Origin: JAICYJ01 sp963766445
GTDB lineage: Bacteria; Actinomycetota; Thermoleophilia; Gaiellales; JAICJC01
Reading direction: 5' to 3'
Length of the DNA stretch: 64,000 nucleotides
Assembly: GCA_963766445.1 (NCBI GenBank)
Contig: CAVXZW010000012.1
Coordinates: 62,001-126,000 of the forward strand
In this document: piece by piece, positions 19,554 to 30,674 of the stretch
Numbering within the stretch: position 1 is the stretch's first letter
Layout of the letters: every line of letters starts with the position of its first letter
The notes under the pieces: model-generated
What the model was told of the DNA's origin: nothing
Databases searched by the model: none
What the model saw: only the letters and a program-made list of their open reading frames with translations
Translations under genes and position numbers: made by a program

Positions 19554-20339
19554 CTAGATCACGCCCCTCTCGGCAAGGAACTCGACGATCGCGCCGGCCG
19601 AGTCTCCGCCCGTATCCTCGATCCGCCGCCCCTCCTGCTTGGCCGGCGGCGGCGACACGCTTCGTACCACGCTCTTCGCCCCGGCCTCGCCGACCCGCGA
19701 CGGGTCGATCCCGGCGTCCGCGGCAGAGACCTGGTCGGTCGGCTTCTTCTTGGCGCCCATGATCGCCTTGATCGAGGGCAGCCGCGGCGTGTTGATCGCA
19801 TCCGACACAGAGATCACTGCCGGCAGCCGCGCCTCGATCACGTCGTAGCCGTGTTCGGTCTGGCGCTTCGCGCGCAGCGTCCCGCCCTCCAGCGACAGCG
19901 ACGCCACCTGCGTCACCAGCGGCCTGCGCAGGTGGTCGGCGACCGCCGCCGCCATCACGTAGCAGTCGGCGTCCGATGCCTGCTGGCCCAGGATCACCAG
20001 GTCGGCGTTCTGCCCTTCGAGCACCGTCGCAAGCGCGTACGCGGTGCCGCTGATGTCGGATCCGGCCAGCGCCGGATCGGTCAGCAGCACGACGCGGTCG
20101 GCGCCCAGCGCAAGCGCCTTCTGCAGCGGCCGCTGGGCGTTCTCGCGGCCCATGCAGACGGCCACGATCTCCTCCACCTCATGGCCCGCCTCGCGCAGCT
20201 TGATCGCCTCTTCCAGGCCGTGCACGTCGAACGGATTCAGCTCGCTGTCGCCCGACCGGTCGAGCCGGTGTGTGGACGGGTCGAGCCGCTTCGCGCTGGT
20301 CGCGCTCGGCACCTCTTTCACGCAGACTGCGATGTTCAA
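19554..20339 (-). CDS. etfB: Electron-transfer flavoprotein beta subunit
   Basis: EtfB pairs with EtfA and binds AMP. The 261-residue protein starts MNIAVCVKEVP and includes NPFDVHGLEEAIKLRE, GADRVVLLTDPALAGSD, ILGQQASDADCYVMAAAVAD and the LPAVISVSDAINTPRLPSIKAIMGAKKK signature (recognition loop). Family length and order etfB-etfA are normal. A purine-rich AGAGG ribosome-binding site precedes the ATG. Confidence 0.96.
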   Translation of the reverse strand: MNIAVCVKEVPSATSAKRLDPSTHRLDRSGDSELNPFDVHGLEEAIKLREAGHEVEEIVAVCMGRENAQRPLQKALALGADRVVLLTDPALAGSDISGTAYALATVLEGQNADLVILGQQASDADCYVMAAAVADHLRRPLVTQVASLSLEGGTLRAKRQTEHGYDVIEARLPAVISVSDAINTPRLPSIKAIMGAKKKPTDQVSAADAGIDPSRVGEAGAKSVVRSVSPPPAKQEGRRIEDTGGDSAGAIVEFLAERGVI

Positions 20340-20370
20340 CCCTCTCCCCCTGCTTCGTATGCTGGTTGCA

Positions 20371-21146
<776 letters not shown>

Positions 21147-21147
<1 letters not shown>

Positions 21148-21542
21148 CAGGAGGCAAGCCTGGTCTCGAGGAAGTCGACGATCTCGGCGGTGGGCGCCCC
21201 GGGCGTGTACACCTCGGCCACGCCCTGCTCCTTCAGCAGCGGGATGTCGTCGGCCGGGATGGTGCCGCCCAGCACCACCAGCACGTCCTCGGCGCCCTGC
21301 TCCCGAAGCAGCTCCATGATGCGCGGCACCAGCGTCATGTGCGCACCCGACAGAATCGACAGGCCGACCGCATCGGCGTCCTCCTGGATCACGGTCTCGA
21401 CGATCTGCTCCGGGGTCTGGTGCAGCCCGGTGTAGATCACCTCCATGCCCGCGTCGCGCAGGGTGCGGGCGATGATCTTTGCTCCGCGATCGTGCCCGTC
21501 CAAGCCGGGCTTCGCGACGACGACTCGAATCGGGCGGTCCAT
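21147..21542 (-). CDS. B12-binding small subunit of an acyl-CoA mutase (IcmB-like)
   Basis: A stand-alone cobalamin-binding domain of 131 residues. It has the base-off DxHxxG motif (Asp15, His17, Gly20 in KPGLDGHDRG), then the SxL position in GLSILSGAHM, and the GG of VVLGGTIP. The ATG at 21542 starts the domain cleanly, whereas an upstream GTG would add a non-conserved tail. It would pair with the large subunit encoded two genes upstream, the split arrangement known for IcmA/IcmB and archaeal methylmalonyl-CoA mutases. Confidence 0.92.
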
Positions 21543-21580
21543 GTCGTCTGCGAGTCTACCGAGCGCACCCGGTAAGGGAG

Positions 21581-21901
21581 TCACTCGGTCTCGGCGGGCG
21601 CGAACGCGACCAGCAGCTCCAGCCGCTGCTCGATCGAGTGGAAGCGGTGCTCGACGTGCCTGGCGACGAACACCACGGACCCGGCCTGCACGGCGCGGTC
21701 CTCGCCGTCGACGCGGATCTGGCCGCGCCCGGCGATCACGTAGTAGATCTCGTCCTGCCGGTGCGGCCGCTGCGGATCGTCCGCGCCCGCCTCCAGCACG
21801 TAGAGCCCGGCGCTGATCGAGGGCACGCGCAGGAACTCCTGGTAGAGCCGGCCTGCGGCCACGCGGTCGGCCTCGACCTCTGCCATGTCGTAGGCGTCCA
21901 C
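21581..21901 (-). CDS. Cupin-domain protein between the two mutase subunit genes
   Basis: A single cupin domain of 106 residues. Motif 1 appears as RPHRQDEIYYVIAGRG with one His and a Glu as possible metal ligands, and motif 2 as AGSVVFVARHVEHRFHS with His residues. Small cupins can be isomerases, dioxygenases or binding proteins; the substrate here is unknown. It starts at a GTG 10 bases after the large mutase subunit stop and ends 38 bases before the small subunit start, so it is embedded in the mutase operon. Confidence 0.75.
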   Translation of the reverse strand: MDAYDMAEVEADRVAAGRLYQEFLRVPSISAGLYVLEAGADDPQRPHRQDEIYYVIAGRGQIRVDGEDRAVQAGSVVFVARHVEHRFHSIEQRLELLVAFAPAETE

Positions 21902-21911
21902 AGCGCCAACC

Positions 21912-23532
<1,621 letters not shown>

Positions 23533-23552
23533 GGCGGCAGGATACCCCGCGG

Positions 23553-24128
23553 TCAGGCCAGCGAGCTGCCCGGCCGCCAGAGCACATCGCCGCGGCCCTC
23601 GTCGTTGTGGACGCGGGCGAGGATGAACAGCAGGTCGGATAGCCGGTTCAGATAGGACAGCGCGTGCGGGTTGACCGCTGCCTCGGCCGACAACGCAACG
23701 ACGTGGCGCTCGGCGCCGCGGCAGACGGTGCGCGCCAGGTGCAGTGCCGCCGACTGGGGCGTGCCGCCCGAGAGCACGAAGCTGGTGAGGGGCGCGAGCC
23801 GCTCGCCCTGCTCGTCGCAGGCCGCCTCGAGAGCGGCCACGTGCTGCTCGGTGATGCGGAGCCTCGACTTGCCATGGCCGCGCTCGGTGTCGACCGGCAC
23901 CGCCAGGTCGGCGCCGAGGTCGAACAGGTCGTTCTGGACGCGGCGCAGCAGATCCGCCGAGTCCGGCTCCAGCCCGGTGGCGATGGCGACGCCGATGGCG
24001 GCGCCGGTCTCATCGACCGTGCCGTAGGCCCAGATCCGGGCCGAGCTTTTGGACACGCGCTCACCGTCGCCGAGCGACGTCTCGCCCGCGTCGCCGGCGC
24101 GCGTGTAGATGCGGTCGAGGCGAACCAT
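23553..24128 (-). CDS. Cob(I)alamin adenosyltransferase, PduO type
   Basis: The enzyme makes adenosylcobalamin from cob(I)alamin and ATP. The 191-residue protein has the PduO pattern: IYTRAGDAGETSLGDG at the ATP-binding N-terminus, VQNDLFDLGADLA, PLTSFVLSGGTPQSAALHLARTVCRGAER, and YLNRLSDLLFILAR. It lies 20 bases upstream of the mutase large subunit on the same strand, so cofactor synthesis and use are co-encoded. The ATG at 24128 is 8 bases after a TACCCT box, and the longer upstream frame is not conserved. Confidence 0.93.
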   Translation of the reverse strand: MVRLDRIYTRAGDAGETSLGDGERVSKSSARIWAYGTVDETGAAIGVAIATGLEPDSADLLRRVQNDLFDLGADLAVPVDTERGHGKSRLRITEQHVAALEAACDEQGERLAPLTSFVLSGGTPQSAALHLARTVCRGAERHVVALSAEAAVNPHALSYLNRLSDLLFILARVHNDEGRGDVLWRPGSSLA

Positions 24129-24162
24129 CGCCAGACAGGGTACTTCCCCGCGCGGACACGGG

Positions 24163-24396
24163 TCAGGCGGTCTGGGAGGCGCCGCGGCGCACCGCGACGA
24201 TGGCATCGGCCATGCGGCGGAGATCATCCTCGGTACGGGTGAAGGCAGGGGTGTCCATGGCGACCGGCCGGCCTTCAAAGGGGTCGCCGGAGAAGCGCGG
24301 ATACAGGTGAAGGTGCAGATGCGGGATAGAGTTGCCATGGATCTCGTAGTTCATCTCCGGGGCGGTGCGTTCAATCGCCGACACCGGTCCGAGCAT
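24163..24396 (-). pseudogene. Truncated HIT-family protein (C-terminal half only)
   Basis: The 77-residue frame contains the histidine triad HGNSIPHLHLHLYPRF and a normal C-terminal tail, but the N-terminal half of the HIT fold (about 60-80 residues) is missing. Upstream sequence on this strand is antisense to a well-supported MFS transporter gene that starts 32 bases away, so the missing half is not simply in another frame. It looks like a deletion remnant, though a short functional protein cannot be excluded. Confidence 0.6.
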
Positions 24397-24427
24397 ACAT
24401 TCCGCCAGCCCCGGATACCGTGTCGCG

Positions 24428-25626
24428 ATGAGCCCCCGCCCGCGAACGACGCTGATCATCGCCGTCATCGCCCAGGCGGCGGTATCGGTCGTGCAGTTCG
24501 GCCTGCCCGCCATCGGCATAGATATCCAGAACAAGTTCGGCCTGGGCCCGGCCGGGTTCGGCGCCGTGTTCGCGGCCGTGGGCCTCGGCTCCGCGGTCGC
24601 GCTGATCCCGGCGGGCATGCTGGTCGATCGCTTCGGCGCCCGTCCCGTGCTGCTGATCGGCGCCGCCATCAACTTCTGCGCCTACCTCGCGGCATCGGTC
24701 GCACCGAACGCCGCGCTGTTCGCCGCCGCCATCTTCCTGGCCGGCATCGGGTCGTCGGCCGTCCCGGTTGCCGGCATGAGCAGCCTGCTGCGCGAGTTCC
24801 CGCCCGAGCGGCGCGGGATCGCACTGGGCTGGCGCCAGCTGGCCGTCCCGATGGGCGGCGCCATCGGCGCGGCCGCGCTACCGCTGCTGGCCCACGTCGG
24901 CGGCGTGCGGCTGGCCCTGATCGTGACCGCTCTCGCCACCGCCTCCACCGCCAGCGTGTTCGCGTGGCTGTCGGCCGCCGGCGGCGGTACCGCCCGGCGC
25001 ATGCGGCTGGACGGCGCACTCACCGCGCGCGGCATGCGTCCGCTGCTGGTGGTGGGCCTGCTCTACGTCTACGCGCTGGGCGCGTCGCTCACCTACATCG
25101 TCGCCGCCGCGCGCGACGACGGCCTCGGCAAGACCGGAGGCGGGCGCGCTGTTCGTGGTACTGAACCTGTCGGCCGCGGCATCTCGGCTGGTCTGGGGCC
25201 GGATGGCCGACCGCGGCGGCGGCACCCGCCGGGTGCGCACCCTGATCGAGTGCGGGATGCTGGCCGCCGTGGCGGGGCTCGCGATGGCGCCGGTGCTGCA
25301 CGTCGGAGTCCTGCTGGCCGCGCCCGTCACCGTCGCGCTCGGCTTCGGCTGCTTCGGCTGGAACGGCGTGCTGTACGTCACCGCCGGCGAGCTGGTCGGT
25401 CCCGATCGGGCCGCGCGCGCGGTGGGCGTGGCATCGACCATGGTGTTCGGCGCCGGCGCGCTGGCTGCGCCCGTCTCGGGACTGGTGGCCGAGCACGCCG
25501 GCTACGACGTGATGTGGCTGACGGCGGCGGCCTCATCGGCCGCCGGGGCGGCATTCGCCTGGCGCGCGCTGGCCTGGATGCGGCGGCCACGGGCACGGGG
25601 CGGCGGTCGGCGCCACGGCACGCTAG
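24428..25626 (+). CDS. Major facilitator superfamily transporter (frameshifted)
   Basis: A membrane transporter with about 12 helices and the MFS loop motif ALIPAGMLVDRFGARPVLL between helices 2 and 3. The first 240 codons read in one frame to about 25136, where ACCGGAGG should read ACCGAGG. The rest (ALFVVLNLSAAASRLVWGRMADRGGG, then GFGCFGWNGVLYVTAGELVG) continues in another. A second extra base near 25600 would end the protein at TAG 25624-25626, just short of the convergent gene; without it the frame runs 55 codons into antisense sequence. The substrate is unknown; a cyanate or drug-type carrier is possible. Confidence 0.8.
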
Positions 25627-25643
25627 CCGTCTATGCCGGCTGG

Positions 25644-28254
25644 TCAGCTCCAGCTCCCGCGCCGGCACCGGGTGGCCGAGCAGGTAGCCCTGGCCGAGGT
25701 CGCAGCCGTGCTCGAGCAGGAAGTCGAGCTGCTCCTGTGTCTCGATGCCCTCGGCCAGCGGCTGCAGGTCGAGGCTGTGCGCCAGCTGGATGATCGCGAC
25801 CACGATCGCCGCGGCCCCGCGGTCGTGTGGCAGATCGGCCACGAACGACCGGTCGATCTTGAGCGTGCTGACCGGCAGCTGCCGCAGCCGCTCCAGCGAC
25901 GAGTGTCCCTTGCCGAAATCGTCGATCGCCATCTGGACGCCGTGCGCGCGCAGCAGCGACAGCGTGTGCGCGGCCCGCGCCGGCTGCACCATCACGGTCG
26001 ACTCCGTCACCTCGATCATCATGCGGCTGGGGTCGACCCCGGCGCGACCGGTCGCGTCCAGCAGCATCTCGACGATGCTCGGCCCCCAGAGGCCGGGCGG
26101 CAGGTTGAACGACACCACCAGATCCGCGCCCTGGTCGCTCCACTCGCGCGCCTGCCGGCAGGCCCCCTCGATCACCCGCCGCGTCATCGGCTCGATCAGC
26201 CCCGACCGCTCCGCCAGCGGCACGAACTGCTCGGGCAGCACCAGCCGCCCGTCGCTGTCGCGCCACCGCACCAGCGTCTCCGCCCCGACCAGCCGCCGGC
26301 TCTCGAGCTCCACGATCGGCTGGAAGTGCAGCTCGAACTCGTCCCGCTCGACCGCCCGGCGCAGGTCACCCATCATCGCCAGCCGCCCCCGCGCCTTGCC
26401 CGGCTCGATCGCGGCCGCCTCGTTCTCGATCAGTCCCTTGCCGATGTACATCGCCGTGTCGGCGTTTCGCAGCAGCTCGTCACGGTCGGTGGCGTCGATC
26501 GGGTAGATGCTGACACCGATGCTCAGGCCCACGTGCACGTCCGTGTCGGCCACCAGGAACGGCGTCTCCAGCACGCTTCGCACCTTGCTCTCGATCGCCG
26601 ACACCACCTCCAGCGCACGCGGCACGATCGTCTCGCCGCCGTCCAGCTCCAGGTCCGGCACCAGCACCAGGAACTCGTCGCCGCCCTGGCGCGCGACGAT
26701 GTCGGTGGCGCGCGTGACCGACTTCAGCCGCGCGCCGAAGTCACGCAGCAGGGCGTCACCAGCCTCGTGCCCGAAGCTGTCGTTGATCAGCTTGAAGTTG
26801 TCGAGGTCGATGAACAGCACGGCCACGCCGAAGTGGTGGCGATCGGCCCGTGCCAGCGCCAGCGCCAGGTGCTCGTGGAACATCGAGCGGTTGGGCAGCC
26901 CGGTCAGCTGGTCGTGGTAGGCGAGGTGCTCGATCTGCGCCTGCGCCCGCATCTGCTCGGTAATGTCGCGCGCGATCGCCGACACCGCCACGATCTGGCC
27001 GGAGTCGTCGACGATCGGCGACACCGTCAGCGACACGTCCACGGTCGATCCGTCCTTGCGGACGTGCACGGTCTCGAACTGCTCGATCTGCTGGCCCCGC
27101 CCCACGCGGGACAACACGTCGGCGATCTCGTCGACGCCCTCCTCGGTGGCCAGCATGCCGGCCGCCCGCCCCACCGCCTCCTCGGCCGCGTAGCCGTAGA
27201 GCAGCTCCGCGCCTCGATTCCAGGTGAGGATGGTGCCGCCCAGCGTCTTGGACAGGATCGCGTCGTTGGTGGTCTCGACGATCGCGGCCAGGTGGCGCAT
27301 CGCCGCCTGCGCCGCCCGGCTGGCGGTGACATCGCGCAGGTAGACGGTGAACGACGGCGGCCCGGGCAGGTCGATCTGCGTGATCGCCAGCTCCACCGGG
27401 AACTCGCGCCCGTCGCTGCGCCGCCCGATCGCCTCGGTGGGCAGGCCCAGCAGCCGCGGCAGCTGCCCCGCCAGCAGCGCATCGATGTCGGCACGGTGCG
27501 GCTCGTCCAACCGGTCGACCACCAGCAGATCGGTGACCGAGAGGCCCATCGCCTCCTCCCGCGGACGCGCGAACGTCAGCTCCGCCGCGGGGTTGAACTC
27601 GGTCACGCGCCCGTGCGCGTCCAGCCCGATGATGCACTCGAAAGCCGCGTTCACGATCGCGCTCTTGCGCGCTTCGCTGGCGCGCACGTCGCGCTCGGCG
27701 TCGCGGTGGCGGATGAACTGGCCGACCAGGCTGCCGATGCCCGTCAGGAGCGCCATCAGCTCCTCGTCGGGCTCGCGCACCCGTGAGCTGAAGAACTCCA
27801 TCACCCCCGTCACCTCGCCGTACGCGGTGACCGGCAGCGCCAGCGCCGCGTGGATGTCCTCGCGCGCCGCCTGCGCCGAGCGCAGCTGACCGGGGTGCGC
27901 GCCGATGTCGGGCACCCACAGCGGAATGCCGTCCTGCCAGACCTTGCCCGGCAGCCCCTCGCCCTGCGCGAACGCCGCATGGCGCGTGGCCAGCGAGAAG
28001 CCAATCAGCGGCGTGCCCGGCATATGCCAGAGGTCGACGCAGCGGATCACCTGCTCGTCGGAGTCGACCCGCCACAGCGCCCCCAGCTCCCAGTCGAGCC
28101 CTCGGCAGACGACCTCGAGCAGGCGCGGCGCAGCCTCCGCAAGCGTCTGCGCTTCGGCAAGTGCGCTCGTCACCGCCAGGTGCGTCCGCAGGCGCTCCTG
28201 TACCACGTGGTGACGGCGCTCTCGGTCGCCTTTGGTGTCGCGTCCGTGGCCCAT
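25644..28254 (-). CDS. GAF-PAS-PAS-GGDEF-EAL signalling protein
   Basis: A cytosolic c-di-GMP enzyme with sensory input. Domains in order: GAF (about 22-185), PAS (195-310), PAS (320-440), GGDEF (442-620, signature GGDEF at 524-528, catalytically intact), EAL (640-865). The EAL signature reads ETLVR at 659-663 instead of EALLR, but the metal ligands in FNLPP, MIEVTES, AIDDFGKG, LKIDRSF and the late Glu in LAEGIET are present, so phosphodiesterase activity is plausible. The open frame runs on to 25378 antisense to the MFS gene; one extra base near the C-terminus would stop it at 25644. No membrane segment is seen. Confidence 0.88.
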
Positions 28255-28419
28255 CAGATCCCCCGGCAGCCGGCAGGAGCCGCGCCGCCCTTGAGTTTCA
28301 CCTTACGCTCGTCTCCGGAAGTCACACTCCACCGTTCGGGTGATACCCGGTAAGAAGTTTGTTAGGTCAAGAGGATAGGGATGGGCTCAGATGGCGCAGA
28401 AGCCGCGCCGGAGCCCGTC

Positions 28420-29262
28420 TCAGTACTCGTAGAAGCCGCGGCCGGACTTGCGGCCCAGCCGCCCGGCCTCGACGTAGCTGCGCAGCAGCGGGCAGGGCCG
28501 GTACTTGTCGTCCCCGAGCCCGTCGTGCAGCACCTCCATGATCGCCAGGCAGGTGTCCAGGCCGATCAGGTCGGCCAGCGTGAGCGGGCCCATCGGGTGG
28601 TTCATGCCCAGCTTCATGACCGTGTCGATCGACTCGCGGTCGCCCACGCCCTCCATCAGGCAGTAGACCGCCTCGTTGATCATCGGCACCAGGATCCGGT
28701 TGGAGATGAAGCCGGGGTAGTCGTTCGCCTCGGCCACCGTCTTGCCCATCGCCTCGGCGGCGGCCACCACGCTGGCCACCGTCTCGTCGCTGGTCTCGAG
28801 GCCGCGGATCACCTCCACCAGCTGCATCAGCGGCACCGGGTTCATGAAGTGCATGCCGACCACCTGCTGCGGGCGCTTCGTGGCCGCCGCCAGGCGGGTG
28901 ATCGGGATCGAGCTGGTGTTGGAGGCGAGGATGGCGCCGTTCCCGGCCACCTCGTCCAGCTGGCCGAAGATGCGCAGCTTCAGCTCGACGTTCTCGGTCG
29001 CGGCCTCGATCAGGAGGTCGGCGTCGGCCGGCTCGGCCGCCGTCTGGATCCGCCCCAGCGCGGCGTCGCGCGTCGCCTCGTCCAGGCGGCCCTTCTCGGT
29101 CAGCTTTGCCAGCGACGCCTCGATGCCGGATACGGCCTGCTCGAGCTGGCGCGGCGCCACGTCGCTCAGGGTCACGTCGAAGCCGCCGACGGCCGCTGTC
29201 TGGGCGATGCCCGCCCCCATCTGGCCCGCTCCGACCACGGTGATCCGCCGGATCTCGCTCAT
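28420..29262 (-). CDS. 3-hydroxybutyryl-CoA / 3-hydroxyacyl-CoA dehydrogenase
   Basis: NAD-dependent oxidation of 3-hydroxyacyl-CoA to 3-ketoacyl-CoA. The 280-residue protein has the Rossmann loop VVGAGQMGAGIA near residue 9, LIEAATEN, LASNTSSIPIT, the catalytic His in GMHFMNPVPLM, and the NRILVPMINEAV helix, followed by GLDTCLAIMEVLH. The ATG at 29262 overlaps the thiolase stop (ATGA), giving a thiolase-dehydrogenase pair. The 165 bp downstream, before the GGDEF-EAL gene, hold only a possible promoter (TTGACC, 17 bases, GGTATC on the minus strand). Confidence 0.94.
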   Translation of the reverse strand: MSEIRRITVVGAGQMGAGIAQTAAVGGFDVTLSDVAPRQLEQAVSGIEASLAKLTEKGRLDEATRDAALGRIQTAAEPADADLLIEAATENVELKLRIFGQLDEVAGNGAILASNTSSIPITRLAAATKRPQQVVGMHFMNPVPLMQLVEVIRGLETSDETVASVVAAAEAMGKTVAEANDYPGFISNRILVPMINEAVYCLMEGVGDRESIDTVMKLGMNHPMGPLTLADLIGLDTCLAIMEVLHDGLGDDKYRPCPLLRSYVEAGRLGRKSGRGFYEY

Positions 29263-30445
29263 GCCGGCAGCACCTCGATCAGCATCGCGTCGCCCTGGGC
29301 CGCGCCGGAGCAGATCGCCGCCAGCCCGATCCCGCCGCCGCGTCGCCGCAGCTGGTGCACCAGCGTGCCGACCAGGCGCGCTCCCGAGGCGCCGATCGGG
29401 ATGGCCGAAGGCGACCGCGCCGCCCTGCACGTTGAAACGGTCGGGGTCGGCCCCGAGCAGGTCGATGGTGGAGAGCACCACCGAGCAGAAGGCCTCGTTG
29501 ATCTCGAACAGGTCGACGTCGGCCACGGTCATGCCGGCCCGCTCCAGCGCCATGCCGTGCGGCCGCAGCCGGGGTGCGCACCAGGTAGGGGTAGTCGTCG
29601 GCGACGTGGCCCTCGCTGAGGATCCGGGCCAGCGGCGTCAGCCCCTGCGCCCCCGCCCACTCCTCGGACGCCAGCACCAGCGCGGCGGCGCCGTCGTTGA
29701 CCCCGGGCGCGTTTCCGGCGGTCGTGGCGCCGTCCTTGCTGAACACGGGCTTCAGCGCCGCCAGTCGCTCGGCCGACGTGTCGCGGCGCGGGCCCTCGTC
29801 GGCGTCGACCACGGTGTCGCCCTTGCGGCCGGGCACCGTCACGGCCACGATCTCGTCGGCCAGGTGTCCGGCGTCCTGGGCCGCCACGGCGCGCTCGTGG
29901 CTCCGCAGCGCCCACGCATCCTGGTCATCCCGCGAGCAGGCGATCTCGGCCGAGACGACCGAGTTCTCCTCGGCCATGATCCGGTGCGTGAAGGTGGAGG
30001 TGAGGCCGTCGCTGGTCATGTGGTCGACCAGCACGCCGTCGCCCATCGTGTAGCCGAAGCGGGCCTTGGGCACCAGGTAGGGGGCGTTGGACATGCTCTC
30101 CATGCCGCCGGTCAGCACCACGTCGTGGTCGCCGGAGCGGATCAGCAGATCGCCGTAGGCCGTCGCGCGCATGCCGGAGGCGCAGACCTTGTTGATCGTG
30201 TCGGAGCCGACCCCGACCGGGCAGCCGACTCCGGCCGAGACCTGACGGGACGGGATCATGCCGACGCCCGCCTGCAGCACCTCGCCCATCACCACGTAGC
30301 CGACCTGGTCAGGGCTGACACCGGCCCGCTCCAGCGCGGCGCTGCCGGCGTGGATGCCCAGCTGCGGCGCGGGCAGCGTCGCCAGGCCCCCGCCGAGGCG
30401 GCCGAACGGGGTGCGCGCGGCACCCAGGATGACGGTTCGTGGCAT
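29259..30445 (-). CDS. Acetyl-CoA acetyltransferase / thiolase (two frameshifts)
   Basis: Thiolase, 394 residues after correction. The nucleophile Cys is in NKVCASGMRA, and the second half carries NEAF, GGAVAFGHPIGASGARL and CSGAAQGDAM with the catalytic His and Cys. The frame is broken near 29554 (CACGGCATGG for CACGGATGG) and near 29397 (CATCCCGATC for CATCCCATC), each an extra base. All active-site blocks are intact, so the gene is probably functional. It forms an overlapping pair with the 3-hydroxyacyl-CoA dehydrogenase. It could be biosynthetic or degradative. Confidence 0.92.
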
Positions 30446-30509
30446 GAAATCAGTCCCTGATCGCAGTGGTGTGTACTGGCAAGAGGTCTAGCACAGGGGC
30501 GCAAACGGG

Positions 30510-30538
30510 TTGACCGGCCGTCGCCGCCCGGTCATACT
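30510..30538 (+). promoter_or_regulatory. Predicted trp operon promoter
   Basis: TTGACC (30510-30515), a 17-base spacer and CATACT (30533-30538) make a near-consensus sigma-A promoter. Transcription would begin around 30543-30546, only a few bases before the trpL start codon, so the leader peptide mRNA is close to leaderless. It lies in the 229-bp gap between the divergent thiolase gene and trpE. Confidence 0.65.
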
Positions 30539-30547
30539 TCCACTCCC

Positions 30548-30604
30548 ATGCAGACCAAGCCCAACAGCTGGTGGTGGATTCCCGCGCGAGGTACGGACCG
30601 CTAG
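30548..30604 (+). CDS. trpL: trp leader peptide with three tandem Trp codons
   Basis: ATG at 30548 opens an 18-codon frame ending in TAG 30602-30604: MQTKPNSWWWIPARGTDR. The three Trp codons are at 30569-30577. A run of WWW in a short peptide upstream of trpE is the diagnostic feature of transcription attenuation, and Streptomyces trpE leaders carry the same WWW run. When charged Trp-tRNA is scarce the ribosome should stall here and change folding of the downstream RNA. It is too short to be found by ordinary gene callers. Confidence 0.85.
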   Translation: MQTKPNSWWWIPARGTDR

Positions 30605-30631
30605 CTGCGCCGCGGCACCCGCTCCTCGCAC

Positions 30632-30665
30632 AGGCCTTTCGCCGGATCCGGCGGGAGGCTTTTTT
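30632..30665 (+). terminator. trp attenuator terminator hairpin
   Basis: A stem of about 13 pairs (arms 30632-30644 and 30649-30661, loop GATC) includes the GC-rich core CGCCG/CGGCG and is followed by a run of six T (30660-30665). It lies 28 bases after the trpL stop and 10 bases before trpE. An upstream pair GCGAGG (30586-30591) with CCTCGC (30624-30629) can form the leader hairpin right after the Trp codons, giving the usual alternative-fold arrangement. The purine-rich 3' arm GGGAGG may also serve as the trpE ribosome-binding site. Confidence 0.75.
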
Positions 30666-30674
30666 GTTGCCCCA

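Noticed and set aside
24163..24672. Full-length HIT protein using the longer 169-codon frame
   Set aside because: The added N-terminal part is antisense to the MFS gene and does not resemble the HIT fold.
25633..27786. 717-codon open frame on the plus strand
   Set aside because: It is fully antisense to the GAF-PAS-GGDEF-EAL gene, is rich in His, Arg, Asp and Gln with no family pattern, and arises from codon bias in GC-rich DNA.
30510..30674. trpE start at the upstream GTG/ATG in the leader region (55 extra codons)
   Set aside because: The extra codons overlap the promoter, leader peptide and terminator and are not conserved; ATG 30675 gives the normal N-terminus.
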